12,429 bases of DNA. It comes from an uncultured Enterococcus sp. Its GTDB lineage: Bacteria > Bacillota > Bacilli > Lactobacillales > Enterococcaceae. The position numbers and the translations under genes were made by a program. Below, piece after piece: positions 1 to 5,869 of the stretch (positions are counted from its first letter, which is position 1; each line of letters starts with the position of its first letter). The stretch lies in contig CAMJVA010000028.1 of assembly GCA_946409145.1 (NCBI GenBank), forward strand, positions 1 through 12,429. The letters are read 5' to 3'. Below the pieces are notes generated by a model, which was not told the origin of the DNA, did no database searches, and saw only the letters and a list, made by a program, of their open reading frames with translations.

Positions 1-121
1 TATACGCGTCGTTTACAAAGGGCATAAGGAGGATAATTCGAAAATAGCTTTTCATATTTTTGTGATTGTTCGACTTATTTCTGAAGGAGTTGCTTTTGGA
101 CCGCTGTTTATTAAGAGTTAA
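1..121 (+). CDS. 3' end of an unidentified protein-coding gene (partial)
   Basis: An open frame of 39 sense codons runs from the window edge (codons begin at base 2) to TAA at 119-121. An intrinsic terminator begins at the stop codon, which supports this being a true gene end. The visible tail starts IRVVYKGHKEDNSK, passes through a hydrophobic stretch (IAFHIFVIVRLISEG) and ends in FGPLFIKS. I do not recognise the family. The hydrophobic run could be a buried helix or a membrane segment, but too little is visible to decide. An AAGGAGG-like string near 26-32 is followed by no usable start codon, so I take it as coding sequence rather than a ribosome site. It is separated from the reductase genes downstream by a terminator and a new promoter, so it is not in their operon. 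Confidence 0.6.
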   Translation, partial: IRVVYKGHKEDNSKIAFHIFVIVRLISEGVAFGPLFIKS

Positions 122-160
122 GGGAATGGGACATGGTCATGTCCTATTCTCTTTCGTTTT
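121..160 (+). terminator. intrinsic terminator of the upstream partial gene
   Basis: The arms 121-134 and 139-152 form a 14-bp stem with two G-U pairs around the tetraloop GGTC. A T-rich tail (TTCGTTTTTT) follows. The stop codon of the preceding frame overlaps the first base of the stem. Confidence 0.85.
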
Positions 161-193
161 TTATTTTCTCTTCTAAAAGATATTTCATAAAAC

Positions 194-222
194 TTGACGA
201 ATGAAAAAGAAAGCGTTGTAAT
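194..222 (+). promoter_or_regulatory. sigma-A-type promoter of the aldo/keto reductase pair
   Basis: TTGACG at 194-199 (5 of 6 to consensus) and TGTAAT at 217-222 (5 of 6) are separated by exactly 17 bp. The first ATG follows at 252, so the untranslated leader would be only about 22 nt. A weak cre-like string overlaps the spacer and the -10 box. Confidence 0.75.
208..221 (+). promoter_or_regulatory. possible weak cre (CcpA) site over the -10 region
   Basis: AGAAAGCGTTGTAA matches the cre pattern TGNAANCGNWNNCA except at its first base and next-to-last base. It covers the -10 hexamer, a place where CcpA binding would repress. Two mismatches in AT-rich DNA make chance a real possibility. Confidence 0.25.
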
Positions 223-251
223 AAAAGAAGACCAGAAAAAGGAGTGGGAAT

Positions 252-1079
252 ATGACAAACGTGCCAACAATCACCTTAAATAACGGAGTAAAAATGCCGC
301 AACTAGGTTTTGGTGTTTTTAAAGTGCCAGAAGGTGAAGAAGCTTATAATGCTGTAAAATGGGCCCTTGAAGCAGGTTATCGAGGAATTGATACAGCCGC
401 AGTTTATAAAAATGAAGTGTCAGTAGGAAAAGCCATTAAAGATTCTGGCATTCCTAGAGAAGAATTATTTATAACCACTAAAGTCTGGAATGAGGATCAA
501 GGATATGAAGAAACTTTAGAAGCTTTTGAAAAAAGTTTAGAGCGTCTAAAATTGGATTACGTTGATCTTTATTTAATTCACTGGCCAGTAAAAGGAAAAT
601 ATAAAGACACTTGGAAAGCTTTAGAAAAAATTTATGCCGATAAAAAATCCCGTGCTATTGGGGTTTCTAATTTTCACATTCATCATTTAGAAGATTTACT
701 TAAAACAGCTAAAATTGTTCCAGCAGTGGATCAAATTGAACTCCACCCTACTTTAAGCCAAGAAAAATTAAGCACTTGGTTAAAAGCGCATGATATTGCA
801 GTGGAAAGTTGGGGACCTTTAGGCCAAGGAAGCGATTTGAAAAATCCGGTAATCGTTGAAATTGGCGAAAAATACAACAAGTCTTCTGCTCAAGTGATTT
901 TAAAATGGCACTTGCAACATGGTTTCATTGTGATTCCTAAATCTTCTCATAAAGAAAGAATTGCTGAAAACTTAAATGTTTTTGATTTTTCTTTAAGCGA
1001 TGAAGATATGGAAGCTTTAGATAAATTAAATACAAATGATCGTCAAGGAACAAATCCTGATACTTATGACACGAAGTAA
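252..1079 (+). CDS. aldo/keto reductase, AKR5-like (glyoxal / 2,5-diketogluconate reductase type)
   Basis: A 275-residue protein of usual length for the small bacterial AKRs, a cytosolic (beta/alpha)8 barrel that reduces aldehydes and ketones with NADPH. The catalytic tetrad is complete: D47 and Y52 (GIDTAAVYKNE), K77 (TTKVWN) and H110 (YLIHWPVKG). Family hallmarks include the N-terminal NNGVKMPQLGFGVF, the GVSNF signature near 137 and the C-terminal cofactor stretch IPKSSHKERIAEN. AAGGAG ends 7 nt before the ATG and sets the start. It is the first gene of a two-gene unit whose partner begins 28 nt downstream, also a reductase. Relatives include Bacillus YvgN-type methylglyoxal/glyoxal reductases and 2,5-diketo-D-gluconate reductases. 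The exact substrate cannot be read from sequence; carbonyl detoxification is the safest general role. Confidence 0.93.
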   Translation: MTNVPTITLNNGVKMPQLGFGVFKVPEGEEAYNAVKWALEAGYRGIDTAAVYKNEVSVGKAIKDSGIPREELFITTKVWNEDQGYEETLEAFEKSLERLKLDYVDLYLIHWPVKGKYKDTWKALEKIYADKKSRAIGVSNFHIHHLEDLLKTAKIVPAVDQIELHPTLSQEKLSTWLKAHDIAVESWGPLGQGSDLKNPVIVEIGEKYNKSSAQVILKWHLQHGFIVIPKSSHKERIAENLNVFDFSLSDEDMEALDKLNTNDRQGTNPDTYDTK

Positions 1080-1107
1080 AAAATGACGAAAAGAAAGAGG
1101 TTTAAAA

Positions 1108-2094
1108 ATGTACGAAGCAAGTAGCACTCGTTATGACAAAATGATTTACAATCGCGTAGGAAAAAGTGGGTTAAAAATTCCAGCCTTATCCTTAGGGTTA
1201 TGGCATAATTTTGGAGACACCGATTTAATTGAAAATCAAAGAGCCATTTTACATCGGGCATTTGATCTTGGAATTACGCATTTTGATTTAGCGAATAATT
1301 ATGGTCCAGGACCAGGAAGTGCTGAGAAAAATTTTGGTCGGATTTTTAAAGAAGATTTTACTCAATATCGGGATGAATTAATTATTTCTTCTAAAGCTGG
1401 TTATCACATGTGGGAAGGACCTTATGGAGAATGGGGTTCAAGAAAAAATATGATTGCCAGTTGTGATCAAAGTTTAAAACGCACTGGGTTAGATTATTTT
1501 GATATTTTCTATACTCACCGTCCAGATCCTGAAACACCTTTTGAAGAAACTGCTTTAGCTTTAGATCAAATTGTTCGTTCAGGAAAAGCTCTTTATGTGG
1601 GTATTTCTAATTATAATGCTGAACAAACAAGAGAAATTGGGCAAATTTTTAAAGAACTAAAAACGCCTTTTATTATTCATCAACCAAGATATAATATGTT
1701 GGATCGTTGGATTGAAGATGGCTTAACTGATGAATTATTAGCCCAAGGAAAAAGTGCGATTGTCTTTTCTCCTTTAGCCCAAGGACTTTTAACTAATCGC
1801 TATTTACATGGCATTCCAGAAGATTCTCGTGCCCATCGTTCTGATAGTCCATTTTTAACAGAAGACAAAGTAGAAGATACTTTAGCTAAAGTGAAAAAAT
1901 TAAATGCTGTAGCCGAAAAACGCGGGCAAACTTTAGCAGAAATGTCTCTTGCTTGGAATTTGCAAAATCCAGCAGTTGCTTCTGTTTTAATTGGAGCATC
2001 TCGTGTGAGTCAGTTAGAAGACAATGTCAAAGCCCTCGATAATTTAGAATTTTCCAAAGAAGAACTCCAAGAAATTGACAATATTTTAGGATAA
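1108..2094 (+). CDS. yghZ: aldo/keto reductase, YghZ / L-glyceraldehyde-3-phosphate reductase type
   Basis: A 328-residue AKR of the class related to Kv-channel beta subunits. Conserved blocks closely resemble E. coli YghZ (Gpr): KSGLKIPALSLGLWHNFG, THFDLANNYGPGPGSAE, YRDELIISSKAGY, SGKALYVGISNY, SPLAQGLL and VLIGASR. The tetrad is D60, Y65, K96 and H137 (FYTHRPD); IGASR at 295-299 belongs to the NADP(H)-binding loop. YghZ reduces L-glyceraldehyde 3-phosphate and other aldehydes such as methylglyoxal. This protein stops about 18 residues earlier than I recall for the E. coli enzyme, lacking the tail after the last helix. GAGG about 7 nt before ATG 1108 supports the start, and the N-terminal extension before MIYNRVG is also found in YghZ. 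It is probably co-transcribed with the preceding reductase and followed by a strong terminator. The family is firm; the physiological substrate is inferred. Confidence 0.9.
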   Translation: MYEASSTRYDKMIYNRVGKSGLKIPALSLGLWHNFGDTDLIENQRAILHRAFDLGITHFDLANNYGPGPGSAEKNFGRIFKEDFTQYRDELIISSKAGYHMWEGPYGEWGSRKNMIASCDQSLKRTGLDYFDIFYTHRPDPETPFEETALALDQIVRSGKALYVGISNYNAEQTREIGQIFKELKTPFIIHQPRYNMLDRWIEDGLTDELLAQGKSAIVFSPLAQGLLTNRYLHGIPEDSRAHRSDSPFLTEDKVEDTLAKVKKLNAVAEKRGQTLAEMSLAWNLQNPAVASVLIGASRVSQLEDNVKALDNLEFSKEELQEIDNILG

Positions 2095-2106
2095 AAAACA
2101 GGAATT

Positions 2107-2159
2107 AAAAAAATAGTAACCGGCAAAAAAACTCTTTTTTTTGCCGGTTACTATTTTTT
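2107..2159. terminator. strong, probably bidirectional intrinsic terminator after the reductase genes
   Basis: The core stem ATAGTAACCGGC (2113-2124) pairs perfectly with 2143-2154 and is extended on both sides by A-run/T-run pairing. The loop contains ACTC. A T-run ends the plus strand copy, and the A-run at 2107-2113 gives a T-run on the minus strand. It begins 13 nt after the stop codon and isolates the reductases from the ntp operon. Confidence 0.93.
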
Positions 2160-2160
2160 C

Positions 2161-2309
2161 TTTGCGAAAGTTCATGTAAAGGTAAAAAGTGTTTTTTTAT
2201 TTAAAAAATTTTATTAAAAATAATGAGCCTTTTTCTCTTTTCTTCTATAAATAACTTAATTTTTTAAGGAAAATATATTTTAATTTTTTTGGAACTCCTG
2301 GGAAAAAAC
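2161..2309. other. AT-rich intergenic stretch upstream of the ntp promoter
   Basis: No coding frame or RNA gene is visible here. The stretch is very AT-rich, with repeated A- and T-tracts, particularly in 2190-2290. Such tracts upstream of a -35 box can act as UP elements or curved DNA, but no defined operator or repeat is evident. Confidence 0.4.
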
Positions 2310-2338
2310 TTTTCATTTTTGATTTTGTTTGTTATACT
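2310..2338 (+). promoter_or_regulatory. probable promoter of the ntp operon (extended -10)
   Basis: The -10 box TATACT (2333-2338) is preceded by TG at 2330-2331 with the correct one-base gap, which makes an extended -10. The best -35 candidate is TTTTCA at 2310-2315 (4 of 6), with a 17-bp spacer. A start near 2345 would give a leader of about 170 nt before ntpF. No comparable promoter is seen closer to ntpF. Confidence 0.65.
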
Positions 2339-2388
2339 TAATATCGTATTTGAATAATAAAGGTTGGGCGAAAGCTTTCAAGGATCAG

Positions 2389-2411
2389 GTTTCTCAAGGG
2401 GTGAGAGAAAC
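2389..2411 (+). other. leader hairpin presenting a purine-rich loop
   Basis: GTTTCTC (2389-2395) pairs fully with GAGAAAC (2405-2411). The 9-nt loop AAGGGGTGA contains a Shine-Dalgarno-like core located 10 nt or more before an ATG at 2416. The loop could be part of an aptamer or the ribosome site of the leader ORF. Confidence 0.6.
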
Positions 2412-2415
2412 ATAT

Positions 2416-2460
2416 ATGAACTTTACGAAAGAAGTGCTCCACGCGTATAAGACTATTTAG
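2416..2460 (+). CDS. possible 14-codon leader peptide (MNFTKEVLHAYKTI)
   Basis: ATG 2416 opens a frame of 14 codons ending in TAG at 2458-2460. A Shine-Dalgarno-like AGGGGTGAG (2397-2405) lies about 10 nt upstream, partly inside a hairpin loop. The stop codon overlaps the first two bases of the terminator 5' arm, so a ribosome finishing this ORF would cover that arm and block termination. The peptide shows no run of a single amino acid of the kind used by amino-acid attenuators. It could be a real coupling device or a chance frame within an RNA switch. I know no family for it. Confidence 0.3.
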   Translation: MNFTKEVLHAYKTI

Positions 2461-2470
2461 CGCTACTTTC
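2427..2470 (+). promoter_or_regulatory. antiterminator stem competing with the leader terminator
   Basis: GAAAGAAGTGCT (2427-2438) pairs with AGCGCTACTTTC (2459-2470) at 11 of 12 positions: ten Watson-Crick pairs, one G-U (2435-2462) and a single A-A mismatch (2432-2465), with a 20-nt loop. It consumes nearly all of the terminator 5' arm, so the two structures cannot coexist. Confidence 0.7.
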
Positions 2471-2497
2471 TATTTTAAAGAAGGTGGGCGCTTTTTT
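2459..2497 (+). terminator. leader terminator (attenuator) just upstream of ntpF
   Basis: The arms 2459-2471 and 2479-2492 make 13 pairs, including two G-U pairs and one bulged G (2486), around the 7-nt loop ATTTTAA. Six T residues (2492-2497) and further T-rich sequence follow. It ends only 9 nt before the ntpF ribosome site, so it would decide whether the whole ten-gene operon is transcribed. Confidence 0.85.
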
Positions 2498-2517
2498 GTT
2501 ATTTTGGAGGTGAAAGT

Positions 2518-2841
2518 ATGGCAAAGGAAGTATTAGCAAAAATTCAAGAGGCAGAAGAGGAAAATCAGCAACATCGTTTGCAGGCTCAAGAAACCGTGAA
2601 TAAATGGTCAGAAGAACTGCAAGCAGAACTCTCTTCTTTTAAACAAGAACAGCAAGAAAGAATTAGTGAACACATCGCCAAAAGAAAAGAAGAATTAGAA
2701 AGAGAAGTGCAACAAGAACGTTCATCGCTTTTTTCTAATCAAAAAGAAGCAGATCGCCACTTTAAAGAACTTTATGAAAAGAATAAAAAAGAAGCACTCC
2801 AACTTATCATGAAGAAAGTGAGGGAGAATTATGGCAGTTAG
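2518..2841 (+). CDS. ntpF: V-type Na+-ATPase subunit NtpF (peripheral stalk, G-type)
   Basis: A 107-residue, highly charged protein rich in E, K and Q, with no hydrophobic core and a heptad-like pattern over most of its length. This is the expected long coiled coil of the V-ATPase G-type stalk subunit. In E. hirae, NtpF pairs with NtpE to form the two peripheral stalks that link the A3B3 head to membrane subunit NtpI and resist rotation. It is first in the operon, as in E. hirae. A strong GGAGGTG (2507-2512 region) sits about 5 nt before the ATG. Its last 11 bases overlap ntpI. Sequence alone is low complexity, so the call rests mainly on coiled-coil character and position. Confidence 0.88.
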   Translation: MAKEVLAKIQEAEEENQQHRLQAQETVNKWSEELQAELSSFKQEQQERISEHIAKRKEELEREVQQERSSLFSNQKEADRHFKELYEKNKKEALQLIMKKVRENYGS

Positions 2842-4768
2842 TCAAATGGAAAAACTTTCCATTATCGGCCCCATTGAACTAAAAGAAACAGTTTTACAAG
2901 TGATGCAAGGCATGCGGAATATTGAACTTTTGCACACAGAAAATAAATTATCTGAAAGAGCCAGTGAAGAAGATCTTCCAAAAACTAATTACCAATCACT
3001 TTTACGACGCGTTCAAGAAGGGACTGCTTTTTTACAACGCTATTCTAAAGACTCTGAACAAACTGTTTTGAAAAGAAAAGAAATGACCTTAGATGAGCTG
3101 GAAGAAAGCTATGAGGAAGAAGAGTTTCTGCAAACTTTATCAGAAATTGAAACCTTAAAAGACCAATATGCTGATCTTAAAAAAACGAGAAAAGAATTAC
3201 AATTTAAAGAACAAGAATTTTCTCGTTGGCAATATCTGGATGTAGTGCCCAAAAATAGTACGCTTCAAGATACAGAAATGATTATTGGTGTATTAAACAA
3301 CAGTAATCAAGAACTTTTTGAAAGTAGTGTCCGAGAAATTCCAGGTTTTTATTTTGAAGAAGTGTATAGCTCACCTCATCATCTTTATTATTTTCTTTTA
3401 TTTTTAAAAGATGATTTGAAAAAAGTAAGTCCCATTTTAAATAAAGTGGGCTTTAAAATTACTCCTTATCCTTATAAAGTAACTCCTAAAGAAAAATACG
3501 CTGAAATAAAACGTGATCAAAAAGAGTTACAAGAAAAAGAAGTGGCCTTAAAAAAACAACTGAGTCAGTATGCTGGAGAGTTAGAACAGCTTGCTTTAGG
3601 GGAAGAAATGATTTTAGCTTTAATCCGGCGACAAAAAGCAGAAACTTTAATGGCAACCTCAGAAAATTTATTTGATATTGACGGTTGGATTCCCACAGCA
3701 GAAAAAGAAAGTTTCTTAACTGCTCTTTATGAAAAAGTGGAAAAAGATTCTTTAGTCATTGAATTTACTGAGCCTGTTAAAGGGGAAGATATTCCAGTGA
3801 AACTTTCCAATAATCCCATTGTGGCACCTTTTGAAATGTTAACAGAAATGTACAGCTTGCCTAAATATGGTGAGGTGGATCCAACGCCTTTAATGACTCC
3901 TTTTTACATGGTCTTTTTTGGGATGATGGTAGCCGATTTTGGCTATGGTCTTATTATGCTTGTGGCCACACTTATTGCTAAAAGATTTTTTGTCTTTAAA
4001 CGAAGTATGACTCGTTTTGTAAATTTCTTTTTCATTTTATCTTTTCCAACGATGATTTGGGGATTAATTTACGGTTCTTTCTTTGGGGCTAGCTTACCAA
4101 AACCATTTCCACTTTTGTCTACTACAGAAGATGTGAATACTATTTTATTAATGTCGGTGGTTTTTGGTTTTATCCAAATTATGTTTGGACTCATTGTCAA
4201 CAGTGTCTTACTAGTGCGCCAAAAAGAATATTTAAACGCTGTGAAAGATGGTTTTGCTTGGCAAGGAATTTTAATGGGAATTGTTATTGCTTTAGTTGGA
4301 AAAATGCTTCTTAGCTCCAATACTTTATTTTATATTGGGGTTGTGGTAGCTATTTTATGTGGGCTTTCCATTATTTTTATTCCAGTTTTCCAAAGTGCCT
4401 CCAAGCTAAAAGGATTAGCTAAAGGAGTATATGGTTTATATGGTATTACCAGCTACATTGGAGACTTAGTAAGTTACACGCGACTAATGGCTTTAGGAAT
4501 TTCTGGAGGAAGTATTGCTGCGGCTTTTAATATGCTAGTAGGTTATATGCCACCTATTGCTCGTTTTAGTTTCGGGATTATTTTAATTGTGGCCTTACAA
4601 GCATTAAATTTATTTTTATCTTTGCTTAGTGCCTACGTTCACGGAGCGCGTTTGCAATATGTGGAATTTTTCGGAAAATTTTTTACAGGTGGAGGACGTG
4701 CTTTTACGCCTCTAGATACTGAAGAAAAATATGTCAATATTAAAGAAAAAAAGAATGTGAGGAAATAA
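2831..4768 (+). CDS. ntpI: V-type Na+-ATPase membrane stator subunit NtpI (subunit a)
   Basis: A 645-residue subunit a homologue, slightly shorter than the roughly 664 I recall for E. hirae. The first 340 or so residues form the cytosolic arm with coiled-coil segments (near 95-130 and 210-250) that meets the peripheral stalks. The remainder is a multi-pass membrane domain starting at the family hallmark TPLMTPFYMVFFGMMVADFGYG. Conserved arginines sit at R551 (SYTRLMALGISG) and R607 (VHGARLQYVEFFGKFF), equivalent by offset to E. hirae R573 and R629. The first lies in the ion pathway facing the NtpK glutamate and releases Na+ as the ring turns. ATG 2831 has AGGGAG only 4 nt upstream. The next in-frame ATG, at 2846, would be too far from it. 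The 11-nt overlap with ntpF suggests translational coupling. Confidence 0.97.
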   Translation: MAVSQMEKLSIIGPIELKETVLQVMQGMRNIELLHTENKLSERASEEDLPKTNYQSLLRRVQEGTAFLQRYSKDSEQTVLKRKEMTLDELEESYEEEEFLQTLSEIETLKDQYADLKKTRKELQFKEQEFSRWQYLDVVPKNSTLQDTEMIIGVLNNSNQELFESSVREIPGFYFEEVYSSPHHLYYFLLFLKDDLKKVSPILNKVGFKITPYPYKVTPKEKYAEIKRDQKELQEKEVALKKQLSQYAGELEQLALGEEMILALIRRQKAETLMATSENLFDIDGWIPTAEKESFLTALYEKVEKDSLVIEFTEPVKGEDIPVKLSNNPIVAPFEMLTEMYSLPKYGEVDPTPLMTPFYMVFFGMMVADFGYGLIMLVATLIAKRFFVFKRSMTRFVNFFFILSFPTMIWGLIYGSFFGASLPKPFPLLSTTEDVNTILLMSVVFGFIQIMFGLIVNSVLLVRQKEYLNAVKDGFAWQGILMGIVIALVGKMLLSSNTLFYIGVVVAILCGLSIIFIPVFQSASKLKGLAKGVYGLYGITSYIGDLVSYTRLMALGISGGSIAAAFNMLVGYMPPIARFSFGIILIVALQALNLFLSLLSAYVHGARLQYVEFFGKFFTGGGRAFTPLDTEEKYVNIKEKKNVRK

Positions 4769-4771
4769 AAC

Positions 4772-5242
4772 ATGACAGATTATTTAATTAACAACGGCGG
4801 AGGAATTCTCTTTGCTGTTTTAGGAATGGCTGCAGCGACTATTTTAGCTGGGATTGGTTCTGCAAAAGGTGTGGGAATGACCGGGGAAGCAGCGGCTGCT
4901 TTAACGACAGAACAACCAGAAAAATTTGGTCAATCCTTAATTTTACAATTACTTCCAGGGACACAAGGGTTATACGGTTTCGTTATTGCCTTTTTGATTT
5001 TTATTAATTTATCTCCTGATTTAACAATGGTTCAAGGCTTACAATATTTTGTAGCAGCTTTACCTATTGCTTTTACCGGTCTTTTTTCTGGGATTTCCCA
5101 AGGACGCGTGGCTTCTGCTGGGATTCAAATTTTAGCTAAGAAACCAGAACACGCAACAAAAGGAATTATTTTTGCTGCCATGGTTGAAACCTACGCCATC
5201 TTAGGGTTTGTTATTTCCTTCTTACTTGTGATTAACGTCTAG
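4772..5242 (+). CDS. ntpK: V-type Na+-ATPase proteolipid NtpK (rotor ring, subunit c)
   Basis: A 156-residue, four-helix proteolipid made of two fused hairpins, the same length as E. hirae NtpK, which forms a ten-member rotor ring. The Na+ site is intact: L61, T64 and Q65 (QLLPGTQGLYGF), Q110 (FSGISQGRV) and E139 (AAMVETYA). These are the five ligands known for E. hirae NtpK, so Na+ specificity is strongly supported; Li+ is expected to bind as well. The duplication is visible in the paired stretches GIGSAKGVGMTGEAAAAL and GISQGRVASAGIQILAKK. TGAGGA about 8 nt before the ATG supports the start, 3 nt after the ntpI stop. A 27-nt gap to ntpE is the largest in the operon. Confidence 0.98.
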   Translation: MTDYLINNGGGILFAVLGMAAATILAGIGSAKGVGMTGEAAAALTTEQPEKFGQSLILQLLPGTQGLYGFVIAFLIFINLSPDLTMVQGLQYFVAALPIAFTGLFSGISQGRVASAGIQILAKKPEHATKGIIFAAMVETYAILGFVISFLLVINV

Positions 5243-5269
5243 TCAATAACGAAAAAAGGAAGTGAAAAT

Positions 5270-5860
5270 ATGGACGCAGTAGAAAAAATGGTCTCTCAAG
5301 TTCGGCAAAAAGGAGAGGCGCAAGTGGCTGAATTTTTAGCTGAAGAAAAAGCAAAGATTCAAGTCCAAAGAGAAAAAGAATTAGCCGAGTTAAAAGCAAA
5401 TGAAGCAGTGACCTTAAGTGAAAGCATTCGCTCTTTAGAAAAAGAATATCAACAAGAAAGTCAACGACAAGTGACTTTATCACGGCAAGAAACCTTAAAT
5501 ATTAAACAAGATTATTTAGGACGGATCTTTAAAGAAGCCAAAGAAATGATGAATCAGCTACCTAAAGAGGAGTACCAAGAATTTTGTTTTAAAAGTATTT
5601 TGCAAGTGCCAGATTTACCTCAAGGTGAAATTATTTTAGGGGAATATGCAAAAAATATTCTAGATGATCAATGGCTAAAAAAAGTCAATGAGCATAAAAA
5701 AAATCCTTTAGTTTTTTCTACTGAAACAGCAAAAAAACAAGGAGGATTTCTTGTAGATCAAGAAGGTATTGAATATAACTTTTTATTTGGTTCTTTAATA
5801 GATGAAATCAAAAATACAGAAAGTTTTAGGTTGTCAGAAATTTTATTTAAAGAAAGTTGA
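5270..5860 (+). CDS. ntpE: V-type Na+-ATPase subunit NtpE (peripheral stalk, E-type)
   Basis: A 196-residue protein with the E-subunit architecture. A long charged N-terminal helix (about 1-95, rich in E, K, Q and A) would form a right-handed coiled coil with NtpF. A compact alpha/beta C-terminal domain follows (about 100-196, containing GEIILGEYAKNILDDQW and the ending KKQGGFLVDQEGIEYNFLFGSLIDEI). The GGF...G.I.Y...F pattern is typical of E subunits and binds the top of the catalytic head. AAGGAAGTGA lies just ahead of the ATG. A 9-nt gap separates it from ntpC. The position between ntpK and ntpC matches E. hirae. Confidence 0.95.
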   Translation: MDAVEKMVSQVRQKGEAQVAEFLAEEKAKIQVQREKELAELKANEAVTLSESIRSLEKEYQQESQRQVTLSRQETLNIKQDYLGRIFKEAKEMMNQLPKEEYQEFCFKSILQVPDLPQGEIILGEYAKNILDDQWLKKVNEHKKNPLVFSTETAKKQGGFLVDQEGIEYNFLFGSLIDEIKNTESFRLSEILFKES

Positions 5861-5869
5861 GGGTAAGCT

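Larger units (their letters stand above)
2345..2517 (+). ncRNA. structured 5' leader with riboswitch-like layout, candidate Na+ sensor
   Basis: The leader holds three ordered parts. First is a putative sensing region at about 2361-2440, with GGGCGAAAGC and a 7-bp hairpin (2389-2395 with 2405-2411, 9-nt loop). Second is an antiterminator half, GAAAGAAGTGCT (2427-2438). Third is a terminator (2459-2497). The antiterminator half can instead pair upstream: GAAAG 2427-2431 with CTTTC 2375-2379, and GCTC 2436-2439 with GGGC 2366-2369. This gives mutually exclusive folds that either free or occupy the terminator arm. The downstream genes make a Na+ pump and a K+ transporter. The Na+ riboswitch class formerly called the DUF1646 motif is known to control Na+-related genes, so it is the leading candidate, but I cannot confirm its consensus from memory. 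The alternative is translation-coupled attenuation by the small leader ORF. Confidence 0.6.

Noticed and set aside
1064..1261. Minus-strand frame of 65 codons across the start of the second reductase
   Set aside because: It lies antisense to a well-supported AKR, has no ribosome site and shows no recognisable protein character.
2107..2159. The perfect long inverted repeat as a mobile-element end or attachment site
   Set aside because: It has a short loop, flanking A- and T-runs and sits directly after a stop codon, which fully fits an intrinsic terminator. No transposase or target duplication is nearby.
2345..2500. T-box leader (tRNA-sensing) upstream of ntpF
   Set aside because: AAGGTGGGCGC in the terminator arm vaguely resembles the T-box core, but the conserved AGGGTGGNACCGCG sequence, Stem I motifs and usual length are missing, and the operon is not amino-acid related.
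4069..4320. Minus-strand frame of 83 codons inside ntpI
   Set aside because: Antisense to the conserved membrane domain of NtpI; composition fits a shadow frame.
5232..5483. Minus-strand leucine/phenylalanine-rich frame opposite ntpE
   Set aside because: It is the reverse reading of the Glu/Lys/Gln-rich coiled coil of NtpE, which automatically yields Leu/Phe codons. It looks like a membrane protein only for that reason.
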